A stretch of 64,000 bases of DNA from an uncultured Vibrio sp. (GCA_947504195.1 CANNGN010000007.1:1-64000), one strand, 5' to 3'. Shown: positions 8,601-20,158, counted from the stretch's first letter. Notes: generated by a model from the letters alone, not told the origin. Numbers and translations: made by a program.

Positions 8601-9902
8601 ATGGTTGAACGAATAACATGGAAGAAGCTGGCTTGGGAGCTGGCTTTTTTTTACTCACCTTGGATTATTGCCGGTTGGATTTTTGGCTATATGCCATGGT
8701 TGCTTTTAACCGCAACCGTTATTCAGTTGCTGTGGAATATGAATAACCAAGTCCGATTATCGACTTGGCTTTGTGATGATAAACGTTTAAGTCCGCCTTC
8801 TGGTCGAGGAAACTGGGAGTCGTTATTCAACGGCATCTATCGACTACAACAATATCATCGTTATAAACGTAAAGCATTGACCAGTCTAAACCGCCGCTTT
8901 AAAAATGGTGCAGAATCGTTACCGGATGCGGTTGTTGTTTTTCGAGATGAAGGAAACATTGTTTGGTGTAATCGTTTAGCTCAACATTTGCTTGGTTTTC
9001 AATGGCCTGATGATGAAGGACAGCCGATCACTAACTTATTACGTGCTCCTGATTTTATTAAATACCTCGGTAAACGAGATTTTTCTGAACCTCTTGTGAT
9101 TCAGTCTCCATTAAATGCAGAACGGATGTTGGAGCTGCGTGTTGTTCGCTACACCCAAGGTGAGCAATTACTAGTCGTGCGTGACGTAACTCAACTCAAG
9201 CAGTTAGAGGGTATGCGTCGAAACTTCTTTGCCAATGTTTCTCATGAACTTCGTACACCAATGACGGTTCTCCAAGGGTACCTCGAGATGACAGAGGATC
9301 CGGATATGGTGGTCGGTCCTATGTGGCCTAAAGCACATAGCGTCATGACAGAGCAGTTGAACCGGATGAATAGCCTGGTGAATCAATTACTTACTTTGTC
9401 AAAAATCGAAGCAGCACCGATGCACGAATTGGAAGCTATTGTTGATGTTCCAGCTATGTTGTCAATTTTAGAGAAAGAAGCAATAAGTTTGAGTGGCAGT
9501 AATGCTCATCGAATTTCGTTTTCGGTTGATGAAACGCTTAAAGTCTATGCTGATGATGATCAATTACGAAGTGCTATTTCCAATTTGGTATACAACGCTG
9601 TTAAGTACACACTACCCGAAGCTGAGATAGTGGTTCGCTGGTATCGATGTGATCAAGGAGCGTGCTTGGAAGTTGAAGATATGGGTGATGGGATTGAACC
9701 TCAGCATTTGCATCGTTTGACTGAGCGTTTTTATCGTGTAGATAAAGCACGTTCTCGTGATACTGGGGGCAGTGGTTTAGGGTTAGCGATTGTGAAACAT
9801 GCACTTTCACACCACGATTCTCATCTAGATATCGCAAGTGAAGTGGGGTGTGGAAGCTGTTTTTCTTTTGTTTTACCATCACGACTTGTTGTTGAAGAAT
9901 AA
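8601..9902 (+). CDS. phoR: Phosphate regulon sensor histidine kinase PhoR
   Basis: 433 aa. Two N-terminal membrane segments (about 14-46) are followed by a PAS domain (about 100-195, [19 protein letters not shown]), a dimerisation/phospho-acceptor helix with His215 in [14 protein letters not shown], and a HATPase with N box ([13 protein letters not shown]), G1 (DMGDGI) and G2 (GGSGLGLAI). There is no sizeable periplasmic domain: as in other PhoR proteins, the signal comes from the Pst transporter through PhoU. The stop codon overlaps the pstS start (TAATG), so the two are translationally coupled. Confidence 0.98.
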   Translation: MVERITWKKLAWELAFFYSPWIIAGWIFGYMPWLLLTATVIQLLWNMNNQVRLSTWLCDDKRLSPPSGRGNWESLFNGIYRLQQYHRYKRKALTSLNRRFKNGAESLPDAVVVFRDEGNIVWCNRLAQHLLGFQWPDDEGQPITNLLRAPDFIKYLGKRDFSEPLVIQSPLNAERMLELRVVRYTQGEQLLVVRDVTQLKQLEGMRRNFFANVSHELRTPMTVLQGYLEMTEDPDMVVGPMWPKAHSVMTEQLNRMNSLVNQLLTLSKIEAAPMHELEAIVDVPAMLSILEKEAISLSGSNAHRISFSVDETLKVYADDDQLRSAISNLVYNAVKYTLPEAEIVVRWYRCDQGACLEVEDMGDGIEPQHLHRLTERFYRVDKARSRDTGGSGLGLAIVKHALSHHDSHLDIASEVGCGSCFSFVLPSRLVVEE

Positions 9903-10849
9903 TGAAGATCGCAACTTTAATCCTAACTCTTTGTTGTTACTCTTTGTCGGCGTTCTCGGCATCAGAGTTACGCATGTATCAAAAGAGTGACGATGTTGGT
10001 GGAAGTTTGCTGTCAGTGGGTTCTGATACGCTCGCTGGTATTACGACGCTGTGGGCCGAAGAATTTAAAAACATTTATCCAAATATTGATGCTCAAGTGC
10101 AAGCATCTGGATCTTCTACCGCTCCTCCTGCATTGACAGAAGGAACCGCTCAGTTTGGCGCAATGAGTCGCCCGATGCGCGCGAGAGAAGTTGACGCATT
10201 TGAACACGTTTATGGTTATAAACCGACGCAGTTACGTGTTGCTGTCGACGCGATTGGTATTTTTGTTCACAAAGACAATCCAATTGAAGGATTGACGTTT
10301 ACTCAGTTAGATCAAATTTTTTCGGCGACATTGCGTTGTGGCGGAAACCGTACGATATCGAATTGGGCTGAATTGGGAATCAGAGCACCTTGGGCACAGC
10401 GCGCAATCCAAATGTTTAGTCGTAATTCTGTTTCAGGTACCTATGGGTATTTTAAGCAAAATGTATTATGTGAAGGGGACTTTAAAAATAACGTCAACGA
10501 GCAGCCAGGTTCGGCCTCTGTGGTTCAATCGGTTGCTTCTTCTATAAACTCAATCGGTTATTCAGGTGTTGGTTACTCGGTTTCTGAGGCAAGGGTATTA
10601 CCGATAGCTAGTGTAGGGGATGATTTTATAGCTCCGACTCACAAAAACATCGTTAATGGACGTTATCCACTGTCGCGTTATCTATATGTCTACATCAATA
10701 AGCACCCGCAAACCGAGTTGTCTCCTCTGGTAAGGGAGTTCGTTCAGTTTATTTTCTCGAAACAGGGACAAGGGTTTGTTGTAAAAGAGGGCTACGTGCC
10801 AATTTCAGCAGACATAGCCCAAACAGAGTTAAAAAAAATAGGATTATAG
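9902..10849 (+). CDS. pstS: Phosphate-binding protein PstS (ABC transporter)
   Basis: 315 aa with a signal peptide ([20 protein letters not shown]). The PBP fold of the PstS family shows VGSDTLAGITTLWAEEF, the phosphate-binding QASGSSTAPPAL, FGAMSRPM, and SRNSVSGTYGYF in the second lobe. It delivers phosphate in the periplasm to the PstCAB transporter, which is encoded 4 kb downstream with the inverted ppk-ppx pair in between. Its start overlaps the phoR stop. It ends only 15 nt from the end of the convergent ppx gene, with no evident terminator between them. Confidence 0.95.
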   Translation: MKIATLILTLCCYSLSAFSASELRMYQKSDDVGGSLLSVGSDTLAGITTLWAEEFKNIYPNIDAQVQASGSSTAPPALTEGTAQFGAMSRPMRAREVDAFEHVYGYKPTQLRVAVDAIGIFVHKDNPIEGLTFTQLDQIFSATLRCGGNRTISNWAELGIRAPWAQRAIQMFSRNSVSGTYGYFKQNVLCEGDFKNNVNEQPGSASVVQSVASSINSIGYSGVGYSVSEARVLPIASVGDDFIAPTHKNIVNGRYPLSRYLYVYINKHPQTELSPLVREFVQFIFSKQGQGFVVKEGYVPISADIAQTELKKIGL

Positions 10850-10864
10850 CTTTACGCTCTAAGG

Positions 10865-12373
10865 TTAAAACTCAAGTTCCCAAGATGCTGTTTGCCAGTA
10901 CTCTTGCTCAGTAAGCAGATCGGCATGAAGCAATTTATTCTCTTCCAACCAATCTTTTTTATTGGTTGTTAGTCGCCAAACGTCGTTGTCTATTTCAAGA
11001 TTAAACTCGAGTTCTATCTCATCATTACGCTGAGCATTTAATACAACGGATAAGCGTAAAATTCGAATTAGTTGAGTAATCTGTTTTTTCTTATACAACG
11101 AAAATGACGGCATTTCTTGTAGCTTTAATGCCTTACGATGAAAGCGCGCTAACGTTGCTAGCACAAGTTGTTGCTCTGAATTAAACCCAGCCATATTTGT
11201 GTTTGTTAAGATATAAGCTGAATGTTTATGAAAACTCTGGAAGTTAATGCTTTGCCCCACTTCGTGCAGTAGCGCACTCCACTCTAATAGCTCGGCCAGC
11301 TGTTGTTGTTTGTGGTTAAGTTTTTGATGTTCCGAAATTTGGTTAAATAACTCTTTGGCAACACCTTTGACATGAGCGGCATGTTCCAAATCAACATTGT
11401 ACTTTTCTGCTAGGGTTTCGGTTGTTCTCAATCTAATATCATCAAATTGAAGCCGGTCTTCCATTTCATACAGTAAACCTTCGCGCAACGCACCATCCGA
11501 GAATTGAATCTTTTTAATTCGTAATCGGTTGAAAATCGCTTTGAGAATCGTTATTCCAGCGATAAATACCGGCTGACGTTCCACGGGAAGCCCTTTGATG
11601 TCGATAGCCTCGATAGTGTCAAAGTCTCTTAGTTTATCCAACACGGCATCCAAGCGTTCTGACGTAATTTCTCCATCACTAAAGTCCATTCCGATTAACA
11701 CATCACGAACCGCTTTTATCGTACCAGAAGCGCCAAAGGCTGCCTGCCAACCCTTCTTACGGTATATTGAAGCAACGTGTTCTAATTGTTGTTCAGCCCC
11801 TAGAATCGCCTGACGAATTTGCTTTTGAGAAATCTTCCCACGGGAGAAATATTTATTGGTATAACTGACACATCCCATCTGAATGCTATTGACCAGTTCA
11901 GCATTGAAGCCACTTCCAATAATGATTTCTGTACTTCCACCGCCTATATCGATAACCAGCATGGAGTCGGATTGAGGTTGTGTATGGGCGACACCAAGAT
12001 AGATAAGACGAGCTTCTTCTGTACCGGGAATAATTTCGATAGGATGAGGAATGATTTCCCTTGCTCGTTCTAAAAATTCATGAGCATTGATTGCCTGGCG
12101 TAGTGTGTGAGTTGCTGCGATTCGTACATTATCAGAGCTGAAGCCTTGAACGCGTTCCGAAAACATGGCCAGACATTCTAAGCCTCTCTCCATAGCTTCT
12201 TCACTAAGTACTTTCTTGTCGTTTAAACCAGAAGCAAGTCTAACTCTTTGCTTATGGCGACTTTCTAACTGCAAATCATGGCCGACGACTTTGGCGACGA
12301 CCATATGAAAGCTATTCGAGCCAAGATCGACGGCTGCTATAGATCGAGGTGTTTCATTGTGTTGTTCGCTCAT
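10865..12373 (-). CDS. ppx: Exopolyphosphatase (Ppx/GppA family)
   Basis: 502 aa. The start is ATG 12373, with GGAG 5 nt upstream inside the end of ppk. The longer frame (14 more residues) lacks that site. The actin-like ATPase core has [29 protein letters not shown] and [10 protein letters not shown], followed by an HD-like C-terminal domain ([20 protein letters not shown]). Ppx removes terminal phosphate from polyphosphate. It overlaps ppk by 20 nt, the standard ppk-ppx operon, and converges on pstS. Confidence 0.97.
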   Translation of the reverse strand: MSEQHNETPRSIAAVDLGSNSFHMVVAKVVGHDLQLESRHKQRVRLASGLNDKKVLSEEAMERGLECLAMFSERVQGFSSDNVRIAATHTLRQAINAHEFLERAREIIPHPIEIIPGTEEARLIYLGVAHTQPQSDSMLVIDIGGGSTEIIIGSGFNAELVNSIQMGCVSYTNKYFSRGKISQKQIRQAILGAEQQLEHVASIYRKKGWQAAFGASGTIKAVRDVLIGMDFSDGEITSERLDAVLDKLRDFDTIEAIDIKGLPVERQPVFIAGITILKAIFNRLRIKKIQFSDGALREGLLYEMEDRLQFDDIRLRTTETLAEKYNVDLEHAAHVKGVAKELFNQISEHQKLNHKQQQLAELLEWSALLHEVGQSINFQSFHKHSAYILTNTNMAGFNSEQQLVLATLARFHRKALKLQEMPSFSLYKKKQITQLIRILRLSVVLNAQRNDEIELEFNLEIDNDVWRLTTNKKDWLEENKLLHADLLTEQEYWQTASWELEF

Positions 12374-14459
12374 TCGTCTCCAACTGTGCGTTTTGTTTCC
12401 GTGTTTGGCGTTCACTATTTTTTATGTAGTCATAAGTTGCTACTTGTGAACGTATTTTCTTCTTGTTTCCTCTAGCAACGTAGGTGTTTGACATCTCTTT
12501 GTCAATCGTTCGTGCCTTCACTGTATCGATAAAATGGATATTAATGATATCGATAATGCGTTGCTTTAATCGCGGGTCACGTATTGGAGCTCCCACTTCG
12601 ATTCGGTGGTCGATGTTTCGAGTCATCCAGTCTGCAGAAGAAATATAGACGGATGGATTACCATTATTATGCGTGATAATTACACGTGGGTGCTCTAGAA
12701 AACGGTCAATAATACTGATGACTTTTATATTCTCACTCATCCCTTTAACACCAGGAACTAACGAGCACATACCGCGGATAATCATTTTTATTTCGACACC
12801 AGCATTATTCGCTTCATATAACTTATCGATTAAGCCCTTATCGACTAAGTTATTCACTTTGAGGATAATTTGGGCTTTTTTCCCTTGATGAGCAAACGCA
12901 ATTTCTTTGTTTACGACATCATAAAGCCGTTTTCGAGAATTACGTGGAGAGACAATTAAGTGCTTAAACTTCACTGGACGATAAGGATTTTCAATGTAGC
13001 CAAATACATTTCGCACTTCATCGGTTAGCTCGGAATCCGCGGTTAGTAGGGTGAAGTCGGTATATATGCGCGCTGTCTTTTCATGAAAGTTACCTGTACC
13101 AATATGTGCGTAGTACTTAACTTCGCCCGTTTCTTTTCGGCTAATGAGTAGCAGTTTAGAGTGAACTTTTAATCCAGGAACACCAAAAATAACATGCACG
13201 CCTGAATCGGTTAAAATGCGAGACCATTCGATGTTCGCTTCTTCATCAAAACGAGCTTGAAGCTCAACGATCACTGTTACTTTTTTACCATTATGTACCG
13301 CGTGAATAAGAGAGTTCATTAATCGAGAATCTTTGGCGACACGATAGACGTTAATTTTTATGCCTAGTACTTTTGGATCAAAAGAGGCCTGACGAACGAG
13401 CTCAGTGACATGATCAAAGGTGTGGTAAGGGTAATAGAGTAAAATATCTTTCGCTTTTATGGCGTCAAAATGGTTTTCATATCCCTCAAAATCGGCGCTG
13501 CGCATTGGCGGTAAAGGTTTGTTCTCTAGATAATCGCGCCCAACGTTGGGGAAAGAGATAAAGTCTTTAAAATTGTGGTAACGCCCGCCGGGTAATAAAC
13601 TGTCGTAATTCGAGACCTTGAGCTTATCGCATAAGAACGTCAGCATTTCTTTGGGCATTTCTTTTTCGTATACAAAGCGAACGGGCATTGCGGTGAGTCG
13701 TTGACTTAACCCTTCAGACATTTGCTCAAGTAAGCTATGTTCAACTTCGTAGCTTAAATCGTAATCGGCATCTCGGGTCATTTTCATCGCGTAACCGTTT
13801 AGTTCATCGTAATCGAAGAAACCACGGAAAATATCATCCAAACAATACCGAATAATATTATCGAGCAAAATGATTGTTTTACGGCGTTTCCCTTTTTGTT
13901 CAGGGAGCATAATAAAGCGAGGAAGTTGATCGGTTGGAATTTCAATCAGAACGTATTGAGAGTGGTTATTCTTTTTTAGCTCGACGGCAATGTAGGCATA
14001 CTCATCTTTAAGGTATTGTAATACATCAGCATCATCGGAGATTAGCCAAGGAGTAATATGAGGGAGTACTTCTTTTTTGAAATACTTATTTATCCATTTC
14101 TGTTGTGGCTCATCTAGTTGATGTTCATTGACTAAAAAGATTCGGCGTCGAGCCATTTCTTTAATTAAATCAGTGTATAAGGTCTCAAAATCTTCGTTGA
14201 GCTTGAACGCTTTATTTTGCATTTTCGTTAATAGGCGTTTGTAGCTGCTGTTTCGCCCTTGCTCACGATCGATTAAAATGCGTCGTTTTACCGATGCAAA
14301 GCGAACTTTGTAAAACTCATCCAAATTATTTGAAAAAATACCTAAAAAGCGAATTCGTTCGATTAATGGAACGGATTTATCCATCGCTTCTTGGAGAACT
14401 CGTTCGTTAAACGATAGCCAGCTTAGCTCTTTTTCGATGTACAACTTTTCTGAGCTCAT
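12354..14459 (-). CDS. ppk: Polyphosphate kinase PPK1
   Basis: 701 aa, typical of PPK1. Family features are the N-terminal [15 protein letters not shown], the [14 protein letters not shown] segment, the autophosphorylated His in [34 protein letters not shown] (second conserved His) and the C-terminal SSADWMTRN. It polymerises the gamma phosphate of ATP into polyphosphate at the membrane face. It is transcribed divergently from pstC across 240 bp that contain a candidate Pho box, so phosphate control of both directions is possible. Confidence 0.98.
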   Translation of the reverse strand: MSSEKLYIEKELSWLSFNERVLQEAMDKSVPLIERIRFLGIFSNNLDEFYKVRFASVKRRILIDREQGRNSSYKRLLTKMQNKAFKLNEDFETLYTDLIKEMARRRIFLVNEHQLDEPQQKWINKYFKKEVLPHITPWLISDDADVLQYLKDEYAYIAVELKKNNHSQYVLIEIPTDQLPRFIMLPEQKGKRRKTIILLDNIIRYCLDDIFRGFFDYDELNGYAMKMTRDADYDLSYEVEHSLLEQMSEGLSQRLTAMPVRFVYEKEMPKEMLTFLCDKLKVSNYDSLLPGGRYHNFKDFISFPNVGRDYLENKPLPPMRSADFEGYENHFDAIKAKDILLYYPYHTFDHVTELVRQASFDPKVLGIKINVYRVAKDSRLMNSLIHAVHNGKKVTVIVELQARFDEEANIEWSRILTDSGVHVIFGVPGLKVHSKLLLISRKETGEVKYYAHIGTGNFHEKTARIYTDFTLLTADSELTDEVRNVFGYIENPYRPVKFKHLIVSPRNSRKRLYDVVNKEIAFAHQGKKAQIILKVNNLVDKGLIDKLYEANNAGVEIKMIIRGMCSLVPGVKGMSENIKVISIIDRFLEHPRVIITHNNGNPSVYISSADWMTRNIDHRIEVGAPIRDPRLKQRIIDIINIHFIDTVKARTIDKEMSNTYVARGNKKKIRSQVATYDYIKNSERQTRKQNAQLETNERTTQ

Positions 14460-14649
14460 GTAATAACCTCATGACTATAAAAGAAAACCTTTCTTTAAGT
14501 GTGCTTTTCTGTGGATTTAGTCGTAAGCTCTCTAAATCAAGAATAGAATTTTTGCTACTACACAATACCCTTTTTTTATTACAATTCTATGTCACATTAG
14601 TCGAGATAGTTGTTTTACTTTCAGTCGGTTAAAGGGGATTGTAATATTA

Positions 14650-14675
14650 ATGTCACGAAAACGACATACTATAAT
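14650..14675 (+). promoter_or_regulatory. Candidate Pho box and promoter for pstCAB-phoU
   Basis: ATGTCACGAAAACGACATA carries a GTCA-GACA pair at 11-bp spacing (14650-14667), followed directly by a consensus -10 TATAAT (14670-14675). The TATAAT lies 24 nt before the pstC start, and there is no good -35, as expected for a PhoB-activated promoter. Confidence 0.6.
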
Positions 14676-14699
14676 ATTAGACCATTTTAACTCGATGTA

Positions 14700-16907
14700 A
14701 TGATGCCCAAAGCTCAGTTTTCTTTAGATACTACGCACAAAGTTCGCCTATTAAAAGATAGGCTTTTTCGTATGTCTGTAAGTTTTGGTGGACTCTGTGT
14801 TCTTGGCGCATTAGTGTTAATTTTTGCCTATCTTCTTTGGGTTGTCATTCCGCTTTTTTCGGATGCAAGTCTTGATTACTCAGAGCCTACTGTTTCAATC
14901 CATGAACCCTCGGTGATGTCGCTTTACGTCGATGATCAAGGAAAACATGCTTTTACGGTCTCAGCTCAGGGGCGTTTGTCTTTTTGGAGTAAAGATGCTC
15001 CGTCGTCAATGCCTATTTGGCATACGGAGCTTGGATTTGAGCCAAATCGCTCGTATATCTCCCCAGATCAAAACTGGACTCTACTGCTCGGTAATGACAA
15101 TCAAATTGCGGTGGTTAAACCCAAATTTTCCTATGGCTCGATTGAAAATAATACTTTTGCTCCACAAGTGGATTATGTCCCTATTGGTGACGATTTAAGA
15201 AAGCAATTCCAGCAGTGGCAAGCGATCGAGACACTGACGTTTAGCATCTCTGAAACACAGTTAACTCTGGCCGTCAGTCATGATGGTGGGCAGTTGGAAG
15301 TGATCTCTCAGCCTCTCGATGGTTTATCGTCCTTTTCTGCTTACCATTTCCCTTCTGCTGTTCAGCCTGATCAGTTAGTAATATCCGGCGACGGTTCTAC
15401 GCTATACATTCGCAGTGGATCCGAATTGGTGGTGGTTAAACGTAATGCATCAAAATATTCTGCGCGTGAAGTGATCGATTTATCTTTTGATGACAGTCAC
15501 CGTGTTGACGGTATGGCGATGCTGGCGGGTGGGTATTCGTTGCTTGTGAGTTATGACGATGGTTCAGTGTCACAATGGTTTGATGTGTTAAAACAAGAAG
15601 AGCGACACTTAACCAAGATTCGTGACTTTCGTTTAGGCGCTGACATATCACTATTGCTTCCAAACCGTTTTAGTAAAGGTTTTTTTGCATTCCATAGCAG
15701 TGGGACAGTACATAACTTTTATACGACAAGTGAAAAGTTAGTATTGTTTGAACGAATCGCGTCGAAAACACCTGAGTTGGTGGCGTTATCGAGTAATGAG
15801 AATGTATTGCTTACTTATCGTCGCTTGGGAGATCAAGGGCAATTACATTTCATTGATGTCAATATGGGACATCCTGAAATTTCATTTTCGTCCTTGTGGC
15901 AAAAAGTTTGGTATGAAGGGTATTCAGAACCCGATTATGTATGGCAGTCAACGTCTGCTTCTGACAGTTTTGAAGGGAAGTTTAGTTTGGTTCCTATCGC
16001 ATTTGGAACCCTCAAAGCGGCCTTTTATTCACTTATCTTTGCCGTGCCAATCGCGGTATGTGCAGCGGTTTATACGGCCTATTTTATGTCGCCATCAATG
16101 CGACGAGTGGTTAAGCCAACCATTGAGTTAATGGAAGCGTTTCCGACCGTCATTATCGGATTCCTTGCAGGGCTATGGTTTGCACCGATTGTCGAACAGC
16201 ATCTAGTGTCCGTTATTCTCCTTTTATTTTTATTGCCTATTTCAACGATCGCCGCTGGTTTTCTTTGGTCAATTTTACCCAAAAGTTGGGGGCACTCAGT
16301 CGGGCGTGGTTGGCATGCAATTGCTCTGGTTCCTGTGCTTTGTGTTACGGCAGCACTGGTATTTCCATTAAGCTTTGATATTGAATCTTGGCTGTTCGCC
16401 GGTGATGTTCGTACCTATTTGGCTCAACACGGCATTGATTTTGATCAGCGTAATGCATTGGTGGTGGGTCTTGCTATGGGGTTTGCTGTTATTCCGACGA
16501 TCTTTACGATCGCAGAAGATGCGGTATTCTCGGTACCTAAGCACTTATCTGATGGTTCTTTAGCGTTGGGCGCAACGCCGTGGCAAACATTAATTTACGT
16601 CGTATTGCTAACGGCGAGTCCTGGTATTTTTTCGGCGATAATGATGGGGTTAGGGCGAGCTGTTGGGGAGACTATGATTGTTCTAATGGCAACGGGAAAT
16701 ACCCCAATAATGGACTTCGATTTGTTTGAAGGGATGCGAACGCTTGCCGCAAATATTGCGGTTGAACTACCGGAATCTGAAGTTGGCAGTTCCCATTATC
16801 GAATTCTATTCCTCGCAGCATTGTTACTTTTTGTATTTACGTTCGCTGTAAACTCATTAGCTGAATGGATTCGTTTGCGTTTAAGGGAGAAATATCGTGC
16901 TCTTTAA
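14700..16907 (+). CDS. pstC: Phosphate ABC transporter permease PstC, long form
   Basis: 735 aa, more than twice the length of E. coli PstC (319). One membrane segment (about 26-50) is followed by a large non-membrane region (about 60-430). The usual MetI-like permease follows, with SLIFAVPIAVCAAVYTAYF, the conserved EAFPTVIIGFLAGLW and the EAA loop [13 protein letters not shown]. The insert has repeats that look like beta-propeller blades (for example SLYVDDQGKHAFTVSAQG and TLAVSHDGGQLEVISQPL). Long PstC forms are usual in vibrios, but the role of the insert is not established. Its end overlaps pstA by 11 nt. Confidence 0.93.
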   Translation: MMPKAQFSLDTTHKVRLLKDRLFRMSVSFGGLCVLGALVLIFAYLLWVVIPLFSDASLDYSEPTVSIHEPSVMSLYVDDQGKHAFTVSAQGRLSFWSKDAPSSMPIWHTELGFEPNRSYISPDQNWTLLLGNDNQIAVVKPKFSYGSIENNTFAPQVDYVPIGDDLRKQFQQWQAIETLTFSISETQLTLAVSHDGGQLEVISQPLDGLSSFSAYHFPSAVQPDQLVISGDGSTLYIRSGSELVVVKRNASKYSAREVIDLSFDDSHRVDGMAMLAGGYSLLVSYDDGSVSQWFDVLKQEERHLTKIRDFRLGADISLLLPNRFSKGFFAFHSSGTVHNFYTTSEKLVLFERIASKTPELVALSSNENVLLTYRRLGDQGQLHFIDVNMGHPEISFSSLWQKVWYEGYSEPDYVWQSTSASDSFEGKFSLVPIAFGTLKAAFYSLIFAVPIAVCAAVYTAYFMSPSMRRVVKPTIELMEAFPTVIIGFLAGLWFAPIVEQHLVSVILLLFLLPISTIAAGFLWSILPKSWGHSVGRGWHAIALVPVLCVTAALVFPLSFDIESWLFAGDVRTYLAQHGIDFDQRNALVVGLAMGFAVIPTIFTIAEDAVFSVPKHLSDGSLALGATPWQTLIYVVLLTASPGIFSAIMMGLGRAVGETMIVLMATGNTPIMDFDLFEGMRTLAANIAVELPESEVGSSHYRILFLAALLLFVFTFAVNSLAEWIRLRLREKYRAL

Positions 16908-18558
16908 AGCGCCGTTTAAATGGTTACGCTCCGGGGCTCCATGGATTTGGCTAACTGGTGGTGCTGTTAGCTTTAGTTTGTTGTCTGTTTTAGGTTTGTT
17001 GCTATTAATTGGTTGGAAAGGGCTGGCGTATTTTTGGCCTGCACCGTTATATCAATGGACAGATAGTGATAACCATAGAATAGTGGGTTTGCTGTATAAC
17101 AAAGAAGAAATACTAACCAGTCATTTGCCTTATCAAAAGCAACTAGCTGAAAAATATGGTGAACTTGATAGCTCGGTGACTCGATACTCTATTAAGGTTG
17201 CGAACCGAGATCTGTTTCCTGCCGATTTTATCTCCCGTTTTGATTTTGAACTCACCATTCCTACTACGCCAACAGGATGGGTGGTGATTGACCGGGAAGA
17301 AGAGGGGCAATTTATTGGGAAGCCAATCGCTTATTATCGTGATAATGGTATTGAAGCCGAAGATATTACCCAAGCCTTAAGCGAAGGTCTGGATCAAGCT
17401 GTGGCATTACGTCAGGAAATTAATGTTTTGCTGACGACTCAACTTCAATCGATTGGACGTCAGTTAGAGTCTCTTCGTTTAGAGAGGCGGAAACGAGAAT
17501 TTAATAACAGAGTGGACGCTGATTTTTCTGTGAGTTATGACGCGCAAAAAATAGCGTTAGAAGCAGAGTTTAAATCGATAGAAGGTGAGTTACAGATCTT
17601 AAAGCAGAAGCTTTCAGGTCAAACCTTGTTAGTTGAAGATATGACCGGCACACGTACATCGATAGCCATTCGAGATATACTCAATGTTTGGTACCCCAAT
17701 GATATGTCGATATTCGAAAAAGTATCGCACTGGGGAAAACAAGTTTGGGTGTTTATTTCTGAAGACCCTCGTGAATCTAACTCGGAAGGTGGTGTTTTTC
17801 CCGCTATTTTTGGCACTATGTTGTTGGTGCTGATTATGTCGATTATGGTGATGCCTTTAGGGGTCATCGCTGCCGTCTACCTTCATGAATACGCAAAAGA
17901 TAATGGCGTTACTCGAATGATTCGGGTCGCAGTGATCAACTTAGCAGGCGTTCCTTCGATCGTTTATGGAGTTTTTGGTCTAGGATTCTTTGTTTATACG
18001 ATTGGTTCATCTATTGATGCTATATTTTATGCAGAACGAGCACCTGCACCTACATTTGGCACGCCAGGATTGTTGTGGTCAGCGCTAACTCTAGCCGTTT
18101 TAACTTTGCCTGTCGTCATTGTTGCAACGGAAGAGGGATTAAGCCGGATTCCTTCAGCAGTGCGTCATGGTTCATTGGCATTGGGCGCTACGCAATTTGA
18201 AACCATTTGGCGGATTGTATTACCTATGGCGAGCCCTGCCATTCTCACGGGGCTTATTTTGGCAATTGCTCGAGCTGCTGGGGAAGTGGCACCATTGATG
18301 TTGGTAGGGGTTGTTAAATTGGCATCTAGTTTGCCTATCGATGGAGAGTTTCCATTTGTCCATTTAGAGCGCAAGTTTATGAGTTTGGGTTTTCATATTT
18401 ACGACATTGGATTTCAGACCAGTAATATCGAGGCAGCACGTCCATTGGTATACGCTACATCATTTTTATTAGTGATGGTGATCGTTGTTCTTAATCTGAC
18501 GGCGATTAGTATTCGGAACAATTTGCGCGAAAAGTATCGAACAATGGGACAAGATTAG
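16897..18558 (+). CDS. pstA: Phosphate ABC transporter permease PstA, long form
   Basis: 553 aa against 296 in E. coli. After a first membrane helix (about 15-40) there is an insert of about 250 residues. It ends in a predicted coiled coil (about 165-250, including [20 protein letters not shown] and [16 protein letters not shown]). The permease core then begins at about 299, with [16 protein letters not shown] segments, [17 protein letters not shown] and the EAA loop [19 protein letters not shown]. It pairs with PstC to form the membrane channel. pstB starts 1 nt after its stop. Confidence 0.94.
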   Translation: MLFKAPFKWLRSGAPWIWLTGGAVSFSLLSVLGLLLLIGWKGLAYFWPAPLYQWTDSDNHRIVGLLYNKEEILTSHLPYQKQLAEKYGELDSSVTRYSIKVANRDLFPADFISRFDFELTIPTTPTGWVVIDREEEGQFIGKPIAYYRDNGIEAEDITQALSEGLDQAVALRQEINVLLTTQLQSIGRQLESLRLERRKREFNNRVDADFSVSYDAQKIALEAEFKSIEGELQILKQKLSGQTLLVEDMTGTRTSIAIRDILNVWYPNDMSIFEKVSHWGKQVWVFISEDPRESNSEGGVFPAIFGTMLLVLIMSIMVMPLGVIAAVYLHEYAKDNGVTRMIRVAVINLAGVPSIVYGVFGLGFFVYTIGSSIDAIFYAERAPAPTFGTPGLLWSALTLAVLTLPVVIVATEEGLSRIPSAVRHGSLALGATQFETIWRIVLPMASPAILTGLILAIARAAGEVAPLMLVGVVKLASSLPIDGEFPFVHLERKFMSLGFHIYDIGFQTSNIEAARPLVYATSFLLVMVIVVLNLTAISIRNNLREKYRTMGQD

Positions 18559-18559
18559 C

Positions 18560-19378
18560 ATGCAACCATTCGAACAGACTTTAGGTTACTTCACACCACT
18601 TGATGTGAATAACTTAACCGATCAACAGACCTCAATTGAAATTGAGAACTTAAGCCTGTCCTATCATGGTACTCGGGTTTTGCATGATATTTCAATGCGA
18701 ATTCCAAAAGGGCAAGTGACAGCATTTATTGGGCCGTCTGGATGTGGGAAATCGACCTTGTTGCGTTGCATTAACAGAATGAATGACTTGGTTGATGGTT
18801 GTCGAGTCAAAGGGCAAGTTCTACTGCATGGCAAAGCGGTTTATCACCCAAGTGTGGATGTTTCTACACTGCGGCGGCGAGTTGGGATGGTGTTTCAACG
18901 TCCTAACCCTTTCCCAAAGTCTATTTATGAAAATGTTGTCTATGGTTTACGTCTTCAAGGGATGAAAGACAGTCGCACGCTCGATGATTCCGTTGAGCGC
19001 TCATTGAGAGCTGCTGCATTGTGGGATGAAGTGAAAGACAGGCTTCAGGAGAACGCGTTTGGACTTTCGGGCGGGCAACAGCAACGTTTGGTTATTGCCC
19101 GGGCAATTGCGATAGAGCCTGAAGTTTTACTATTGGATGAGCCAACATCTGCGTTGGATCCTATTTCTACATTAACCATTGAAGAGCTTATTAATGAGCT
19201 CAAAGATAAATACACCGTGGCGATCGTGACGCATAACATGCAACAAGCCGCTCGAGTTAGTGATCACACTGCGTTTATTCATATGGGAAAGTTGATTGAA
19301 TATGCAGACACCGATACGATCTTCACATCACCAACGAAAAAACAGACTGAAGACTATATTACGGGTCGATACGGATAA
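18560..19378 (+). CDS. pstB: Phosphate ABC transporter ATPase PstB
   Basis: 272 aa ABC ATPase. It has Walker [10 protein letters not shown] (58-66), a Q loop in [14 protein letters not shown] (the PstB-typical PNPFPKSI), signature LSGGQQQRL, Walker [14 protein letters not shown] and switch His in [13 protein letters not shown]. It energises the PstCA channel on the cytoplasmic side. It is tightly packed between pstA and phoU. Confidence 0.98.
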   Translation: MQPFEQTLGYFTPLDVNNLTDQQTSIEIENLSLSYHGTRVLHDISMRIPKGQVTAFIGPSGCGKSTLLRCINRMNDLVDGCRVKGQVLLHGKAVYHPSVDVSTLRRRVGMVFQRPNPFPKSIYENVVYGLRLQGMKDSRTLDDSVERSLRAAALWDEVKDRLQENAFGLSGGQQQRLVIARAIAIEPEVLLLDEPTSALDPISTLTIEELINELKDKYTVAIVTHNMQQAARVSDHTAFIHMGKLIEYADTDTIFTSPTKKQTEDYITGRYG

Positions 19379-19396
19379 TTAAGGTCGAGGATTATT

Positions 19397-20101
19397 ATGC
19401 AATTTGGGCGTCACATTTCTGGTCAGTTTAACGTCGAGTTAGAAAATATAAGAACTAATGTTCTAACTATGGGCGGGTTGGTGGAGCAACAACTTACCTT
19501 CGCGATGCAAGCGCTAAACAAGCAAGACTATCAACTCGCAGAGCAGGTGATTCGTGATGATCACCGTGTAAATGCGATGGAAGTGTCGATAGATGAAGCA
19601 TGCACTCGCATTATTGCAAAGCGTCAACCAACGGCTAAAGATTTACGCTTAGTGATTGCGATCATCAAAACGATTACCGATTTAGAGAGAATCGGTGATG
19701 TCGCGGCTAAAATCGCAGAAATTGCAGTGGATACACCTGAGCCTAGTAGTAAAAAGTTTCAAGTTTCGCTTGAGCCAATAGGTCGTCAAGCAATCACAAT
19801 GCTTCATCAAGTATTAGACGCTTTTGCTAGAATGGATGTTGAAGCGGCTGCCCAGATCCACAAGTCTGACGATAACTTGGATGGCGAATATGAAGCGGTA
19901 ACACGTCAATTGATGACGTTTATGATGGAAGATCCGAAAAATATTCCACAAATTCTGCAAGTTATGTGGTCTGCACGAGCGATTGAGCGTGTAGGCGATC
20001 GTTGTCAAAATATTTGCGAATACATTATTTATTTTGTGAAAGGTAAAGATGTACGTCATCTCGATAATCAATCTATCGATGATGCATTACGTGCTGATTA
20101 A
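19397..20101 (+). CDS. phoU: Phosphate signalling regulator PhoU
   Basis: 234 aa, all-helical, with the two repeated PhoU domains. Each repeat carries the metal-binding signature (TDLERIGDVAAKIAE near 95; IERVGDRCQNICEY near 200). PhoU connects the state of PstSCAB to PhoR and keeps PhoB off when phosphate is plentiful. It is the last gene of the pstCAB-phoU operon and is followed by a strong terminator. Confidence 0.97.
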   Translation: MQFGRHISGQFNVELENIRTNVLTMGGLVEQQLTFAMQALNKQDYQLAEQVIRDDHRVNAMEVSIDEACTRIIAKRQPTAKDLRLVIAIIKTITDLERIGDVAAKIAEIAVDTPEPSSKKFQVSLEPIGRQAITMLHQVLDAFARMDVEAAAQIHKSDDNLDGEYEAVTRQLMTFMMEDPKNIPQILQVMWSARAIERVGDRCQNICEYIIYFVKGKDVRHLDNQSIDDALRAD

Positions 20102-20128
20102 TCGAAAAATAACGGTAGAAAATTAGCA

Positions 20129-20158
20129 AAAAAAACCGAAGCCTAGGCTTCGGTTTTT
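20129..20158. terminator. Terminator after phoU (bidirectional)
   Basis: Stem AAAAACCGAAGCC / GGCTTCGGTTTTT with a 2-nt centre (20131-20158), preceded by A and followed by T. It suits phoU and could also stop readthrough from the minus-strand prx2 gene. Confidence 0.9.
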
